Below are positions 8,795 to 18,114 of a stretch of 64,000 nucleotides of DNA, piece after piece. The DNA is taken from NCBI RefSeq assembly GCF_009469595.2, contig NZ_SSXV01000015.1, positions 57,793-121,792 on the forward strand. The letters are read 5' to 3'. Under the pieces are notes generated by a model that worked only from the letters and a program-made list of their open reading frames with translations, had not been told where the DNA came from and made no database searches. Position numbers and translations under genes: made by a program. Position 1 is the stretch's first letter, and the number at the start of each line of letters is the position of its first letter. This DNA comes from Thauera sp. 2A1. GTDB taxonomy: Bacteria > Pseudomonadota > Gammaproteobacteria > Burkholderiales > Rhodocyclaceae.

Positions 8795-10084
8795 ATGCAG
8801 CGATTGACAATTTTCGGCCGGGTGGCCGGCGTGCTGGCGCTGGCCGCGTCCGGCGCCGCCTCGGCAGCGGGTTTCCAGCTTCTCGAACAGAATGCGAGCG
8901 GGATCGGGAATGCCTACGCGGGGTCGGCCGCAGTCGCCGAGAACGCCAGCACGATCTTCTTCAATCCGGCCGGCATGACGCAGTTGCCCGCGCGCGCGCT
9001 GTCGATCGGGCTCGCCGCAGTCAAGCCGAGTTTCAAGTTCAGCAACGACGGGTCGCAGACCGGCGTGCTGACCGGCAACACCAGCGACGCGGGCGGCTGG
9101 GCGGCGATTCCCAACGCCTACTTGTCGTGGGCGCTGAACAAGGACGTCTATGTAGGCGTCGGCCTGGGCGCACCTTTCGGCCTGATGACCGAGTACGACA
9201 ACGACTGGGTGGGCGCGGCGCATTCGACCAAGTTCGACATCAAGACCTACAACATCAATCCCTCGATCGCCTGGCGGGTGAGCGAGCTGGTGTCGCTCGG
9301 CGCGGGGGTGAGCTGGCAGCGCATGGAGGTGGAGTACGTCAGACGGGCGGGAACTATCGTTCCTCCGACACAGCCTCTCCCCCTTCCGTTGACCTTTGCC
9401 ACCCTGGATGCTGCGAATGACGCCTGGGGCTGGAACGTCGGCCTGCTGCTGAAATTGAGCGCCGCGACCAAGGTCGGTCTGTCGTATCGATCCAGCATCG
9501 ATCACGAACTGAAGGGCGAGCTGACATTGAAGGGGCCGTCGCCCGCCTTCAATGCTGCGCGCAGTTCGCACGCGAAGGCGGATGTCGAACTGCCCGACAC
9601 CTTCATCCTGAGTGCGACGCATAAGCTCGACAGCCGCTGGGAGCTGTTGGGCGACATCTCGCGCACCGGCTGGAGCAGCATCAAGGAGGTCGACATCGTC
9701 CGCAGTTCAGGGGGCAGCAGCGGCGAGGTCGCTCAGATCCTGGGAACCGACTTCAGGGACACCTGGCGCTATGCCCTGGGCGCGAACTACCAATACAACG
9801 ATGCCTGGAAGCTGAGGTTCGGCGTCGCCTATGACGAAACGCCGGTCAGAGATGCGCGTCGGCGCCTGACGTCATTGCCTGACAACGATCGCACCTGGTT
9901 TTCCGTCGGCGCGCAATGGCGCGCAACGAAGGACTCCACGCTGGATCTTGGCGTCGCGTATTTGTACATACCGGACACCAGGATCGAGAACCGCGACGCT
10001 AAGGATCGACTCAAGGGGCTCGTCAAGGGCAATTACGATTCAAGCGTCTGGATTCTCGGCGCACAATATTCCATGTCGTTCTGA
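8795..10084 (+). CDS. FadL/TodX-family outer membrane channel
   Basis: A 429-residue outer-membrane beta-barrel of the OmpP1/FadL/TodX family, which admits long-chain fatty acids or aromatic hydrocarbons. A signal peptide with cleavage after ASAA (about residue 25) leads into the conserved mature start GFQLLEQNASGIGNAYAGSAA with NPAGM shortly after; this N-terminal hatch is the family hallmark. The sequence ends in the aromatic residue F, as expected for barrel insertion. Its neighbours suggest two roles: uptake of aromatics (ben genes upstream) or of fatty acids (beta-oxidation genes downstream). The second is at least as likely, since a hydroxyacyl-CoA dehydrogenase and thiolase follow on the same strand. 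Confidence 0.85.
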   Translation: MQRLTIFGRVAGVLALAASGAASAAGFQLLEQNASGIGNAYAGSAAVAENASTIFFNPAGMTQLPARALSIGLAAVKPSFKFSNDGSQTGVLTGNTSDAGGWAAIPNAYLSWALNKDVYVGVGLGAPFGLMTEYDNDWVGAAHSTKFDIKTYNINPSIAWRVSELVSLGAGVSWQRMEVEYVRRAGTIVPPTQPLPLPLTFATLDAANDAWGWNVGLLLKLSAATKVGLSYRSSIDHELKGELTLKGPSPAFNAARSSHAKADVELPDTFILSATHKLDSRWELLGDISRTGWSSIKEVDIVRSSGGSSGEVAQILGTDFRDTWRYALGANYQYNDAWKLRFGVAYDETPVRDARRRLTSLPDNDRTWFSVGAQWRATKDSTLDLGVAYLYIPDTRIENRDAKDRLKGLVKGNYDSSVWILGAQYSMSF

Positions 10085-10115
10085 TCTGTCGCGCAGCTTC
10101 CGCGCTGTCGTGGAG

Positions 10116-10142
10116 CGGGGCCCGGGGCCCTGGCGGGCCCCG
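10116..10142 (+). terminator. GC-rich hairpin between FadL and FadN genes
   Basis: Inverted repeat CGGGGCCC / GGGCCCCG with an 11-base loop, followed by TTCTTCAT. The T content is modest, so it would terminate only part of the transcripts before the next gene, whose ribosome site is within 20 bases. Confidence 0.45.
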
Positions 10143-10162
10143 TTCTTCATCTGGAGGGCAGC

Positions 10163-12544
10163 ATGAGTCGTTTCATGATTCGCAAGGTCGCCGTTCTCGG
10201 CGCCGGCGTGATGGGGGCGCAGATCGCTGCGCATTGCGCCAACGCCGACGTGCCGGTGCTCCTCTTCGACCTGCCGGCGAAGGAGGGGCCGCCCAACGGC
10301 ATCGTGACGAAATCGCTCGCCACGCTCGCCAAACTGGATCCGGCGCCGCTCGCCGCGAAGGACAGGGCGCAACATATCGAAGCGGCCAATTACGCCAGCG
10401 ACCTGGGGCGGCTGGGCGAATGCGACCTGGTGATCGAGGCCATCGCCGAGCGCATGGACTGGAAGCTCGATCTGTATGCCAAGGTTGCGCCTCACCTGAA
10501 GCCCGGCGCCGTGTTTGCCTCCAATACTTCGGGCCTGTCGATCGAGGCGCTCGCTGCCGGCATGCCGGCCGACCGGCGCGTGCGCTTCTGCGGCATCCAT
10601 TTCTTCAACCCGCCGCGCTACATGCCGCTGGTGGAACTGATCCCCGCCGCCGCCACCGACCCCGCCATGCTCGACGCGCTGGAGGCCTGGCTCACCACCC
10701 GGCTGGGCAAGCACATCGTGCGCGCCAAGGACACGCCCAACTTCGTCGCCAACCGCGTCGGCGTGTTCTCCATCCTCGCGGTGCTGCACCATACCGCGCG
10801 GCTGGGGCTCGGTTTCGACGAGGTCGATCTGCTCACCGGGCCGCGCATCGGCCGGCCCAAGAGCGCGACCTTCCGCACCGCCGACGTCGTCGGGCTCGAC
10901 ACCGTCGCGCATGTCATCGACACCATGCAGGCGACGCTGGCCGACGATCCGTGGAGCGGACATTTCCGCACGCCCGACTGGCTGCGTGCGCTGATCGCGC
11001 GCGGCGCGCTCGGCCAGAAGGCGGGCGCCGGCATCTATCGCAAGGAAGGCAAGCGCGTCCTGGTGCTCGACCTGCACCGCCAGGACTACGTCGACAGCGG
11101 CGGCGAAGTCTTCCCGGATATCGAGGAGATCCTCAAGCTGCGTGATCCGGCGGAGAAGTTCGCCGAACTGGCGGCGCATCCGCATCCGCAGGCGCAGTTC
11201 CTGTGGTCGATCTTCCGCGATGTCTTTCACTATTGCGCGGTGCATCTGGGCGACATCGCCGACAATGCGCGCGACATCGACCTGGCGATGCGCTGGGGCT
11301 TCGGCTGGGCGGTGGGGCCGTTCGAGACGTGGCAGGCCGCCGGCTGGCAAGACATCGCCCGGTTGATCCAGGAGGATATCGACCACGGCCGTGCGATGGC
11401 GAGGGTGGATCTTCCCGCGTGGGTGCGGGAGCGTGAGGGCGTTCACGCGCCCTCGGGATCGTGGAGCGCGGCCGAGGGCGTGCTCAAGCCGCGCACCACG
11501 CTGCCGGTGTACCAGCGCCAGTTCTACCCTGACCGCGTGCTCGGCGAAGCACCGGCCGATCGCGGCGAAACCCTGTGGGAGAACGGCGGCGTGCGCCTGT
11601 GGCGGCGCCCGGATCAGGACAGGGGCATCGGCATCCTGTCCATCACCTCGAAGATGCACGCCATCGGCGACGAGGTCATGGACGGCATCCTGGAGTCGAT
11701 CGCGCGCGCGGAGGTCGAACTGGATGGTCTGGTGATCTGGCACGAGGCGCCGTTCGCCGTCGGCGCCAACCTGCAGCAGGTGGCGCAGGCCTGCCACGCG
11801 CACCAGTTCGACCTGCTCGAGCGCATGGTGGCGCGCTTCCAGCACACCGCCCTGCGCATCCGCCACGCGCAGGTGCCGGTAGTGGCAGCGGTGCAGGGCA
11901 TGGCGCTGGGCGGCGGCTGCGAATTCCTGATGCATGCGGCGCACCGCGTGCTGGCGCTGGAGAGCTACATCGGGCTGGTGGAGGCGGGCGTGGGCCTGAT
12001 CCCGGCCGGTGGCGGCAGCAAGGAGTTCGCCCTGCAGGCCCACGCGATGGCGCAGCGCGCCGCCGGCGGCGACGTCTTCCCCTACATCCAGAATGCCTTC
12101 CAGACCATCGCCATGGCCACGGTGGCCAAGAGCGCGCTGGAGGCGGTGCAGCTCGGATTCGCCCGCGCCAGCGACGACATCGTGTTCAATGCCGGCGAAC
12201 TCTTGTACGTGGCGATGCGCCGCGCCCGCGCGCTCGCCGAGGCGGGCTGGCATCCACCGCTGCCGCAGCGCGCGGTGACGGTCGCCGGTCGCAATGGAAT
12301 CGCCACCTGCGAGCTGATGCTGCTCAACATGGCCGAAGGCGGCCAGATTTCGGCGCACGACTACCGCGTCGCCCGCGCCGCTGCCACCGCGCTGTGTGGC
12401 GGGGAGGTCGACAGCGGCACCCAGGTCAGCGAGCAGTGGATCCTTGACGTGGAGCGCGCGCAGTTCGTCGAACTGCTGAAGACCGAGAAGACGCAGCAAC
12501 GCATCGTGCACATGCTCGAGACCGGCAAGCCCTTGCGCAACTGA
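10163..12544 (+). CDS. fadN: 3-hydroxyacyl-CoA dehydrogenase / enoyl-CoA hydratase (FadN type)
   Basis: A 793-residue beta-oxidation enzyme. The N-terminal half is an NAD-dependent L-3-hydroxyacyl-CoA dehydrogenase: Rossmann motif VLGAGVMGAQIAAH at about residues 9-22, EAIAERMDWK, SNTSGLSI, HFFNPP and the C-terminal helix domain. The second half, from about residue 500, is a crotonase-like domain with VVAAVQGMALGGGCEFLMHA and GLVEAGVGLIPAGGGSKE. This dehydrogenase-first order fits Bacillus FadN/YusL-like proteins, not E. coli FadB, where the hydratase comes first. ATG 10163 has GGAGGGCAG before it. The thiolase starts 13 bases after the stop. Substrate chain length is unknown. Confidence 0.9.
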   Translation: MSRFMIRKVAVLGAGVMGAQIAAHCANADVPVLLFDLPAKEGPPNGIVTKSLATLAKLDPAPLAAKDRAQHIEAANYASDLGRLGECDLVIEAIAERMDWKLDLYAKVAPHLKPGAVFASNTSGLSIEALAAGMPADRRVRFCGIHFFNPPRYMPLVELIPAAATDPAMLDALEAWLTTRLGKHIVRAKDTPNFVANRVGVFSILAVLHHTARLGLGFDEVDLLTGPRIGRPKSATFRTADVVGLDTVAHVIDTMQATLADDPWSGHFRTPDWLRALIARGALGQKAGAGIYRKEGKRVLVLDLHRQDYVDSGGEVFPDIEEILKLRDPAEKFAELAAHPHPQAQFLWSIFRDVFHYCAVHLGDIADNARDIDLAMRWGFGWAVGPFETWQAAGWQDIARLIQEDIDHGRAMARVDLPAWVREREGVHAPSGSWSAAEGVLKPRTTLPVYQRQFYPDRVLGEAPADRGETLWENGGVRLWRRPDQDRGIGILSITSKMHAIGDEVMDGILESIARAEVELDGLVIWHEAPFAVGANLQQVAQACHAHQFDLLERMVARFQHTALRIRHAQVPVVAAVQGMALGGGCEFLMHAAHRVLALESYIGLVEAGVGLIPAGGGSKEFALQAHAMAQRAAGGDVFPYIQNAFQTIAMATVAKSALEAVQLGFARASDDIVFNAGELLYVAMRRARALAEAGWHPPLPQRAVTVAGRNGIATCELMLLNMAEGGQISAHDYRVARAAATALCGGEVDSGTQVSEQWILDVERAQFVELLKTEKTQQRIVHMLETGKPLRN

Positions 12545-12557
12545 GACGGAGACGACC

Positions 12558-13757
12558 ATGAGCAGACAGATCCAGGAGGCCTACATCGTCGCCGCGTTGC
12601 GCACGCCGGTGGGCCGGCGCAACGGTGCCTTCCGCCATGTGCGCCCTGACGACATGCTGGCGCATGTGCTGCGCGCCGTCGTCGCCCAGGTGCCGGAGCT
12701 CGACCCGCGCGAGATCGGTGACGTCATCGCCGGCTGCGCGATGCCCGAGGCCGAGCAGGGCATGAATGTCGCCCGCATCGGCCTGCTGCTGGCCGGCCTG
12801 CCGGCGGGTGTGCCGGGAATGACGATCAACCGCTTCTGTGCCTCCGGCCTGCAGGCGGTCGCCGATGCCGCGGCGCGCATCCGGCTCGGCGAGGCCGACG
12901 TCATGATCGCGGCCGGCACCGAGAGCATGAGCGCCATGCCGCAGATCATGGGCAACAAGGTGAGCATCAACCCCGAGATCTTCTCCCGCGACGAGAACCG
13001 CAGCATCGCCTTCGGCATGGGCCTCACCGCGGAAAAGGTCGCGACGCAGTGGAAGGTCAGCCGCGAGGACCAGGACGCCTTCGCCCTCGAATCACACCGT
13101 CGCGCCTGTGCGGCGATCGCCGCCGGGCAGTTCGCCGGCGAGATCGCGCCCTACACCGTACGCAGCCATGTGCCCGGCGAGGGCGGCGTGGTGCGCATCG
13201 TCGAGCGCGTGGTGCAGCAGGACGAGGGGCCGCGCGCCGACGCCTCTGCCGCAGGCCTGGCGAAACTGAAACCCGTCTTTGCCGCGCGCGGCTCGGTGAC
13301 CGCCGGCAACAGCTCGCAGATGTCAGACGGCGCCGCTGCGGTGCTGCTGATGAGCGAAGCGGGGCTCAAGCGCAGCGGGGCGAAGCCTATCGCGCGCGTT
13401 GCCGCCCATGCGGTGGCCGGTGTGCCACCGGAGGTCATGGGCATCGGCCCGGTGGAGGCGATCCCGCGCGCGCTCGCACGCGCCGGGATCACGCAGGACG
13501 ACGTGGGTTGGTTGGAGCTGAACGAGGCCTTCGCTGCGCAGGCGCTGGCGGTGATGCGGCAGCTCGGGCTGGACCCGGCGCGCGTCAATCCGCAGGGCGG
13601 CGCGATCGCGCTCGGCCATCCGCTGGGCGCCACCGGCGCGATCCGCGTCGCCACCCTGATGGCGGCGATGCAGCGCGATGCTAGCCTGCGCTACGGCATG
13701 ATCAGCATGTGCATCGGCACCGGCATGGGGGCAGCTGGGGTCTTCGAGCGTGTCTGA
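12558..13757 (+). CDS. fadA: Acetyl-CoA C-acyltransferase (3-ketoacyl-CoA thiolase)
   Basis: A 399-residue thiolase that performs the last beta-oxidation step, releasing acetyl-CoA. All catalytic signatures are present: nucleophile C94 in NRFCASGLQ, H354 in GGAIALGHPLGATG, and C385 in CIGTGMGAAG. The 13-base spacing after the FadN-type gene and the GGAGACG ribosome site indicate one transcript. Together the two genes cover hydration, oxidation and thiolysis; no acyl-CoA dehydrogenase is in the window. The name fadA is by function; biosynthetic thiolases of the PhaA type are shorter and less likely here. Confidence 0.9.
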   Translation: MSRQIQEAYIVAALRTPVGRRNGAFRHVRPDDMLAHVLRAVVAQVPELDPREIGDVIAGCAMPEAEQGMNVARIGLLLAGLPAGVPGMTINRFCASGLQAVADAAARIRLGEADVMIAAGTESMSAMPQIMGNKVSINPEIFSRDENRSIAFGMGLTAEKVATQWKVSREDQDAFALESHRRACAAIAAGQFAGEIAPYTVRSHVPGEGGVVRIVERVVQQDEGPRADASAAGLAKLKPVFAARGSVTAGNSSQMSDGAAAVLLMSEAGLKRSGAKPIARVAAHAVAGVPPEVMGIGPVEAIPRALARAGITQDDVGWLELNEAFAAQALAVMRQLGLDPARVNPQGGAIALGHPLGATGAIRVATLMAAMQRDASLRYGMISMCIGTGMGAAGVFERV

Positions 13758-13802
13758 ACTCGACGCGAACAGGAGGCACGTGGCAGGCCGAGAGCATCCT
13801 GT

Positions 13803-14576
13803 TCAGCGTGTCAGGCGGTAGGCGATCAGGCCCAGCCATTCGTGCACGGCATACCAGCCGGCATAGGCGGTATTCTGGTTGGGCAGCAGCGCCAGCATGC
13901 GGTCCTTCGATTCGTGGCTGCCCAGCCAGGCGGTCGGAGCGGGCACCACGTCCAGGCCTTGGGCGGCGAATTCGGCAAGCGCGCGCGGCATATGTACCGC
14001 GTGGGTGACCAGCAGCACGCGGTGCACGCCCGCTGTCTTCAACTGCAAGGCCGACAGCCGGGCGTTGTCGCGCGTGTCGAGCGAAGCCGCCTCGACCCAG
14101 CGCGGTGTGATGCCGAAATCCTCGACCAGGCTCTGCTTCATCAGCAGCGCTTCGGCGACGTCGCCGGTCGGCGCGCCGCCGCTCACCAGCACCGGCAGGT
14201 CCGTTTCGCGCGCCAGGCGTGCGCCGTAGCGCAGACGCTCGAGCGCGAGCCGGTTCACCGTCTCGCCGCCGAACTCCGGCGCGTAGTCGCGCTTGCCGGC
14301 GCCGAGGATGACGATGGCCTGGGCGCTGCGGGCGACGTCCGGTGACAGCGGCGGCGCCGTCTCCAGCGGGCCGAGCAGCAGGCCGACGGCCGGCGGGAAC
14401 GCCAGCAGCAACTGCAGCGCGATGCCGGACCAGGCCAGCCTCAGGCCCAGGCGCGGTCGGGGGCGCAACAGCAATAGCCCCGCCATGATGACGAGGAGGG
14501 GCAGCAAGGGCGGCAGCAGGGCCAGCGCGACGAGCTTCTTGAGCCAGAACAGCAGCAGCGAGGGGTCAAACGGCAT
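13803..14576 (-). CDS. YdcF/ElyC-family membrane protein (DUF218)
   Basis: A 257-residue protein with two N-terminal membrane segments (about residues 10-37 and 47-67) and a DUF218 domain (about 85-240): AIVILGAGKRDYAPEFGGETVNR, LPVLVSGGAPTGDVAEA, and LLVTHAVHMPRALAEF. Family members such as ElyC act in envelope or peptidoglycan homeostasis; the biochemical reaction is not settled. It converges on the thiolase gene with 45 bases between stop codons. It probably stands alone as a transcription unit. Confidence 0.8.
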   Translation of the reverse strand: MPFDPSLLLFWLKKLVALALLPPLLPLLVIMAGLLLLRPRPRLGLRLAWSGIALQLLLAFPPAVGLLLGPLETAPPLSPDVARSAQAIVILGAGKRDYAPEFGGETVNRLALERLRYGARLARETDLPVLVSGGAPTGDVAEALLMKQSLVEDFGITPRWVEAASLDTRDNARLSALQLKTAGVHRVLLVTHAVHMPRALAEFAAQGLDVVPAPTAWLGSHESKDRMLALLPNQNTAYAGWYAVHEWLGLIAYRLTR

Positions 14577-14710
14577 CGGGTTTGTCCGGGCAGGGGGCGG
14601 CCGCTATTATCGGTGCGTTCCGTTTTCCTCTCGCATCCGATGAGTCTACCTGTCCGCATCTGCCGCTCGTCCATGTCGCGCGCAGGCTGTTCCCGCACCG
14701 GGCGGGGCGC

Positions 14711-15292
14711 ATGACGGCGAGTCTTCTCGCCGCCGCCGGAGTGTTGCTGGCGCTGGCTGCGGCGTTCGGCGCGTGGTGGTATGCGCGGGCGCGCGGCCTG
14801 GTGCCGACGGCCGCCCGATCGCCGGGCACCGCCGGGAGCTCGCCGCCGGCCGGCAGCGAACCGGAAGACCCTGTCCGGGAGCACGGTCAGGGGGATGACA
14901 AGGGGGGTGACGAGGGCTTCGACTACGCCCCTGAGCTGAGGCCGCGACCGGCCCCGCAGGCCGACGAGGCCACGTTCCGCAATGCTTTCGACTGGCAGCA
15001 CGTGCGGCGCGAACTGGAGCGGCTGAAGGCCCGCTGCGATGCGCAGGATCGAGTCATCGCCGGCCTGCGCGCCGAGGTCGAAGACTTGCGCGATCGCCTC
15101 GCGTCGCCGGCGCCCGCCGCGACGCCGGCGGTCGTTTCGACCGCGATTTCGCCCGAGTACGATGCGCCCCTGGTATATGCGCGCCAGGGGCTGGATGCCG
15201 CGGCCATCGCCGAGCGATGCGGCATCACCCTGGCGGAAGCCCAACTGGTGTGCGCAATGGCGGGCGCGCGTCCGCAGACGGGCAAAGGTTAG
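14711..15292 (+). CDS. DUF2802 membrane-anchored protein
   Basis: A 193-residue protein with an N-terminal membrane helix (about residues 4-20), an acidic, proline-rich linker, a coiled-coil stretch ([36 protein letters not shown]) and a C-terminal helix-turn-helix-like end, [30 protein letters not shown], which is the DUF2802 signature. The function is unknown; members often sit near motility or chemotaxis genes in other proteobacteria, which is not the case here. ATG 14711 is preferred because it places the helix at the N-terminus; the frame is open back to about 14580 but that part looks non-coding. Confidence 0.72.
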   Translation: MTASLLAAAGVLLALAAAFGAWWYARARGLVPTAARSPGTAGSSPPAGSEPEDPVREHGQGDDKGGDEGFDYAPELRPRPAPQADEATFRNAFDWQHVRRELERLKARCDAQDRVIAGLRAEVEDLRDRLASPAPAATPAVVSTAISPEYDAPLVYARQGLDAAAIAERCGITLAEAQLVCAMAGARPQTGKG

Positions 15293-15335
15293 AATCCCGC
15301 ATTCCCCAAACTCCCTAACTCCCGAGGACGAATCC

Positions 15336-15716
15336 ATGAGCCGCAGCATCGTATCCACGCCCAACGCCCCGGCCGCCATCGGCACCTACTCGCAGGCGGT
15401 CAAGGCGGGCAGCACCGTCTATATTTCCGGACAGATCGGCCTCGATCCCGCCTCCATGCAGATGGTCGAAGGCTTCGAGGCGCAGACCGTGCGCGTTTTC
15501 GAGAACCTCAAGGCGGTCGCCGAAGCGGCTGGCGGCTCGCTCGCCGACGCGGTCAAGCTGACGATCTTCCTCACCGACCTGTCCAACTTCGCCAAGGTCA
15601 ACGAAGTGATGTCGCGCTATTTTGCCGAGCCCTATCCGGCGCGCGCCGCCGTCGGCGTGAAGGAGCTGCCGCGCGGCGCAGTGGTCGAGGCGGACGCCAT
15701 TCTCGTGCTGGGCTGA
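15336..15716 (+). CDS. ridA: RidA/YjgF-family enamine/imine deaminase
   Basis: A 126-residue member of the RidA family, which hydrolyses reactive 2-aminoacrylate and related enamines made by PLP enzymes. The family hallmarks are [20 protein letters not shown] and [22 protein letters not shown], with the conserved arginine that binds the substrate carboxylate (R in YPARAAV) and the C-terminal glutamate. CGAGGACG serves as ribosome site before ATG 15336. The gene lies 43 bases after the DUF2802 gene and 67 bases before recG on the same strand. Confidence 0.9.
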   Translation: MSRSIVSTPNAPAAIGTYSQAVKAGSTVYISGQIGLDPASMQMVEGFEAQTVRVFENLKAVAEAAGGSLADAVKLTIFLTDLSNFAKVNEVMSRYFAEPYPARAAVGVKELPRGAVVEADAILVLG

Positions 15717-15783
15717 GGCAGCCTACGGCGGATGGCGCCATGCCTGCCTGCCGCCCGTCCGCCGATCGACCTTCCGCTCCACT

Positions 15784-17916
15784 TTGCCGTCCGCGCTCGA
15801 TCTCCCGTCTGCCAGCCAGGCGTCGCCGCCGGCCGCCTCCAGGCCGGCCGCGCACGGCTGGGCCGGCGTCGGCGAGCAGCTTGCCGGCCGCCTGGCCAGG
15901 CTCGACATTCACCGGGCGGAAGACCTCGTCCTGCACCTGCCGTTGCGTTACGAGGATGAGACGCGGCTGACGCCGATCGCCGTCGCCCGCCCCGGCTTCC
16001 CGGCGCAGGTCGAGGGTGAGGTGGTGTCCTGCGAAGTGACGCTGCGCCCGCGGCGTCAGCTCGTCGCCCGTGTGCGCGATGCTTCCGCGACGCTGGTGGC
16101 GCGCTGGCTCAACTTTTACCCGTCGCAGCAGAAGCTGCTTGCAGTCGGCAGCCGCGTGCGCCTGTTCGGCGAGGTGCGTGGCGGCTTCTTCGGCGACGAG
16201 ATGGTGCATCCGCGCGTCAGGCGGGTGGAAGCGGACGAGGGCCTGCCCGAGGCGCTGACCCCGGTGTATCCGACGACGGCAGGGTTGGGCCAGGGCACGC
16301 TGCGCAAGCTGATCGACCGCGCGCTGGCGTCGTCGCCGCTGGACGACCTGCTGCCGCCGGCGGTGTGCGCCGCGCTGCACCTGCCGTCATTCGCCGATGC
16401 CCTGCGCGCGCTGCATCATCCGGCGCCGGACGCCGATCCGGTGGCGCTCGAGCAGCGTGAGCATCCTGCCTGGCGTCGCATGAAGTTCGAGGAACTGCTG
16501 GTGCAGCAGCTCTCGCTGCGCCGCGCCTACAACGCCCGCCGTGCGCGCGGTGCCGTGTCGCTGCAGCCACGCGACGAGCTGACGGCCGCCTTGCTGGCAC
16601 AGCTTCCCTTCCGACTGACGGGCGCCCAGGCGCGCGCCGCCACCGAGATCGCCGTTGATCTGGCCGCGGTACACCCGATGCAGCGGCTGCTGCAGGGCGA
16701 CGTCGGCAGCGGCAAGACCATCGTCGCCGCGCTGGCGATGCTGCAGGCAGCCGAGAACGGCTATCAGGCGGCGCTGATGGCGCCCACCGAGATCCTCGCC
16801 GAACAGCACTGGAAGAAGTTGGCTGGCTGGCTGACGCCGCTCGGGCTGCATGTGGCCTGGCTGTCGGGCAGCCGCAGGAAGCGCGAGCGCGAGGCCGAAC
16901 TCGAACGCCTGCGCAGCGGCGAAGTGCTGCTGGCGGTCGGTACGCACGCGCTGATCGAGGACCCGGTGACGCTGCCGCGACTCGCGTTGGCCGTCGTGGA
17001 CGAACAGCACCGCTTCGGCGTGCGCCAGCGCCTGGCGCTGCGCGAGAAGGGAGCCGCCGGTGCGGGCGGCGCCGGCGAAGGCGGGCCTGGCCTGCGCCCG
17101 CACATGCTGATGATGTCGGCCACGCCCATCCCCCGCACGCTGGCGATGACGCACTATGCCGACCTCGACGTGTCCATCCTCGACGAGCTGCCGCCGGGCC
17201 GCACGCCGATCCGCACCCGGCTGGTGTCCGACGCGCGTCGTGACGAAGTCGTTGCCCGGCTGCGCACGGCCTGCCGCGAAGGCCGCCAGGCCTACTGGGT
17301 GTGCCCGCTGATCGAGGAATCCGAGGCGCTGCAGTTGCAGACCGCGCTCGACACCTTCGAGACGCTGACCGCCGCGCTGCCCGACCTGCGCATCGGCCTG
17401 CTGCACGGCCGGCTGAAGGCCGACGAAAAATCGGCGACCATGGCCGCCTTCGCGGCGCATGAGCTGGACGTGCTGGTCGCCACCACCGTCATCGAAGTCG
17501 GTGTCGACGTGCCCAACGCCAGCCTGATGGTCATCGAGCACGCCGAGCGCTTCGGCCTGGCGCAACTGCACCAATTGCGCGGCCGGGTGGGGCGCGGCAG
17601 CGCCGAGTCGGTGTGCATCCTGCTGTACGCCCAGCCGCTGTCGCAGACCGGGCGCGAGCGCCTGAAGGTGATCTACGAGAACACCGACGGCTTCGAGATC
17701 GCCCGCGCCGACTTGCGCATCCGCGGCCCCGGCGAGTTCGTCGGCGCGCGCCAGAGCGGCCTGCCGCTGCTGCGCTACGCCAGCCTGGAAGACGACGTCG
17801 ATCTGATCGAGCCGGCACGCGCGCTCGCCGGGCAGATGCTGCGCGACATGCCGCAGGCGGCCGATCGGCTCATGGCGCGCTGGCTGGGTGGGCGGGAAGC
17901 CTTGCTTCGAGCCTGA
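15784..17916 (+). CDS. recG: ATP-dependent DNA helicase RecG
   Basis: A 710-residue helicase that reverses stalled forks and branch-migrates Holliday junctions. The N-terminal wedge/OB domain (LYHLPLRYEDET-like region, about residues 50-150) is followed by the superfamily 2 motor: motif I GDVGSGKT with K311, the Walker B box DEQH at D406, motif III MSATPIPRTLA, and motif VI QLRGRVGR near the C-terminus. TTG 15784 is the only start giving a normal family length (E. coli 693); no ATG lies in frame close by. Its short distance from ridA suggests co-transcription. Confidence 0.93.
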   Translation: MPSALDLPSASQASPPAASRPAAHGWAGVGEQLAGRLARLDIHRAEDLVLHLPLRYEDETRLTPIAVARPGFPAQVEGEVVSCEVTLRPRRQLVARVRDASATLVARWLNFYPSQQKLLAVGSRVRLFGEVRGGFFGDEMVHPRVRRVEADEGLPEALTPVYPTTAGLGQGTLRKLIDRALASSPLDDLLPPAVCAALHLPSFADALRALHHPAPDADPVALEQREHPAWRRMKFEELLVQQLSLRRAYNARRARGAVSLQPRDELTAALLAQLPFRLTGAQARAATEIAVDLAAVHPMQRLLQGDVGSGKTIVAALAMLQAAENGYQAALMAPTEILAEQHWKKLAGWLTPLGLHVAWLSGSRRKREREAELERLRSGEVLLAVGTHALIEDPVTLPRLALAVVDEQHRFGVRQRLALREKGAAGAGGAGEGGPGLRPHMLMMSATPIPRTLAMTHYADLDVSILDELPPGRTPIRTRLVSDARRDEVVARLRTACREGRQAYWVCPLIEESEALQLQTALDTFETLTAALPDLRIGLLHGRLKADEKSATMAAFAAHELDVLVATTVIEVGVDVPNASLMVIEHAERFGLAQLHQLRGRVGRGSAESVCILLYAQPLSQTGRERLKVIYENTDGFEIARADLRIRGPGEFVGARQSGLPLLRYASLEDDVDLIEPARALAGQMLRDMPQAADRLMARWLGGREALLRA

Positions 17917-17940
17917 CGCAGAGTGCAGCGCCCACTGCGA

Positions 17941-18042
17941 GTTGCGCCGTGGCGGGTGATCGTGGAGAGGGCGAGGACTGTCTGAGCGACCGCAGGGAGC
18001 GAGTTCCGCAGCCCTCGGAACGAACACCCGCCATGGCGCAAC
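17941..18042. repeat. Structured intergenic element with an 18-base imperfect inverted repeat
   Basis: GTTGCGCCGTGGCGGGTG at 17941-17958 faces CACCCGCCATGGCGCAAC at 18025-18042 with one mismatch. The 66 bases between them contain further internal pairing around CTGAGCGACCGCAG. It fills the recG-ubiC gap. It could act as a terminator, mRNA stabiliser or a dispersed repeat; only one copy is in this window. Confidence 0.6.
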
Positions 18043-18114
18043 GGCGATGAGGCGAGGAGTCCGTGCCCCTGCGTTGCGCTTGATAGAATGCCGCACCCCG
18101 AATTCAAGCCTCAA

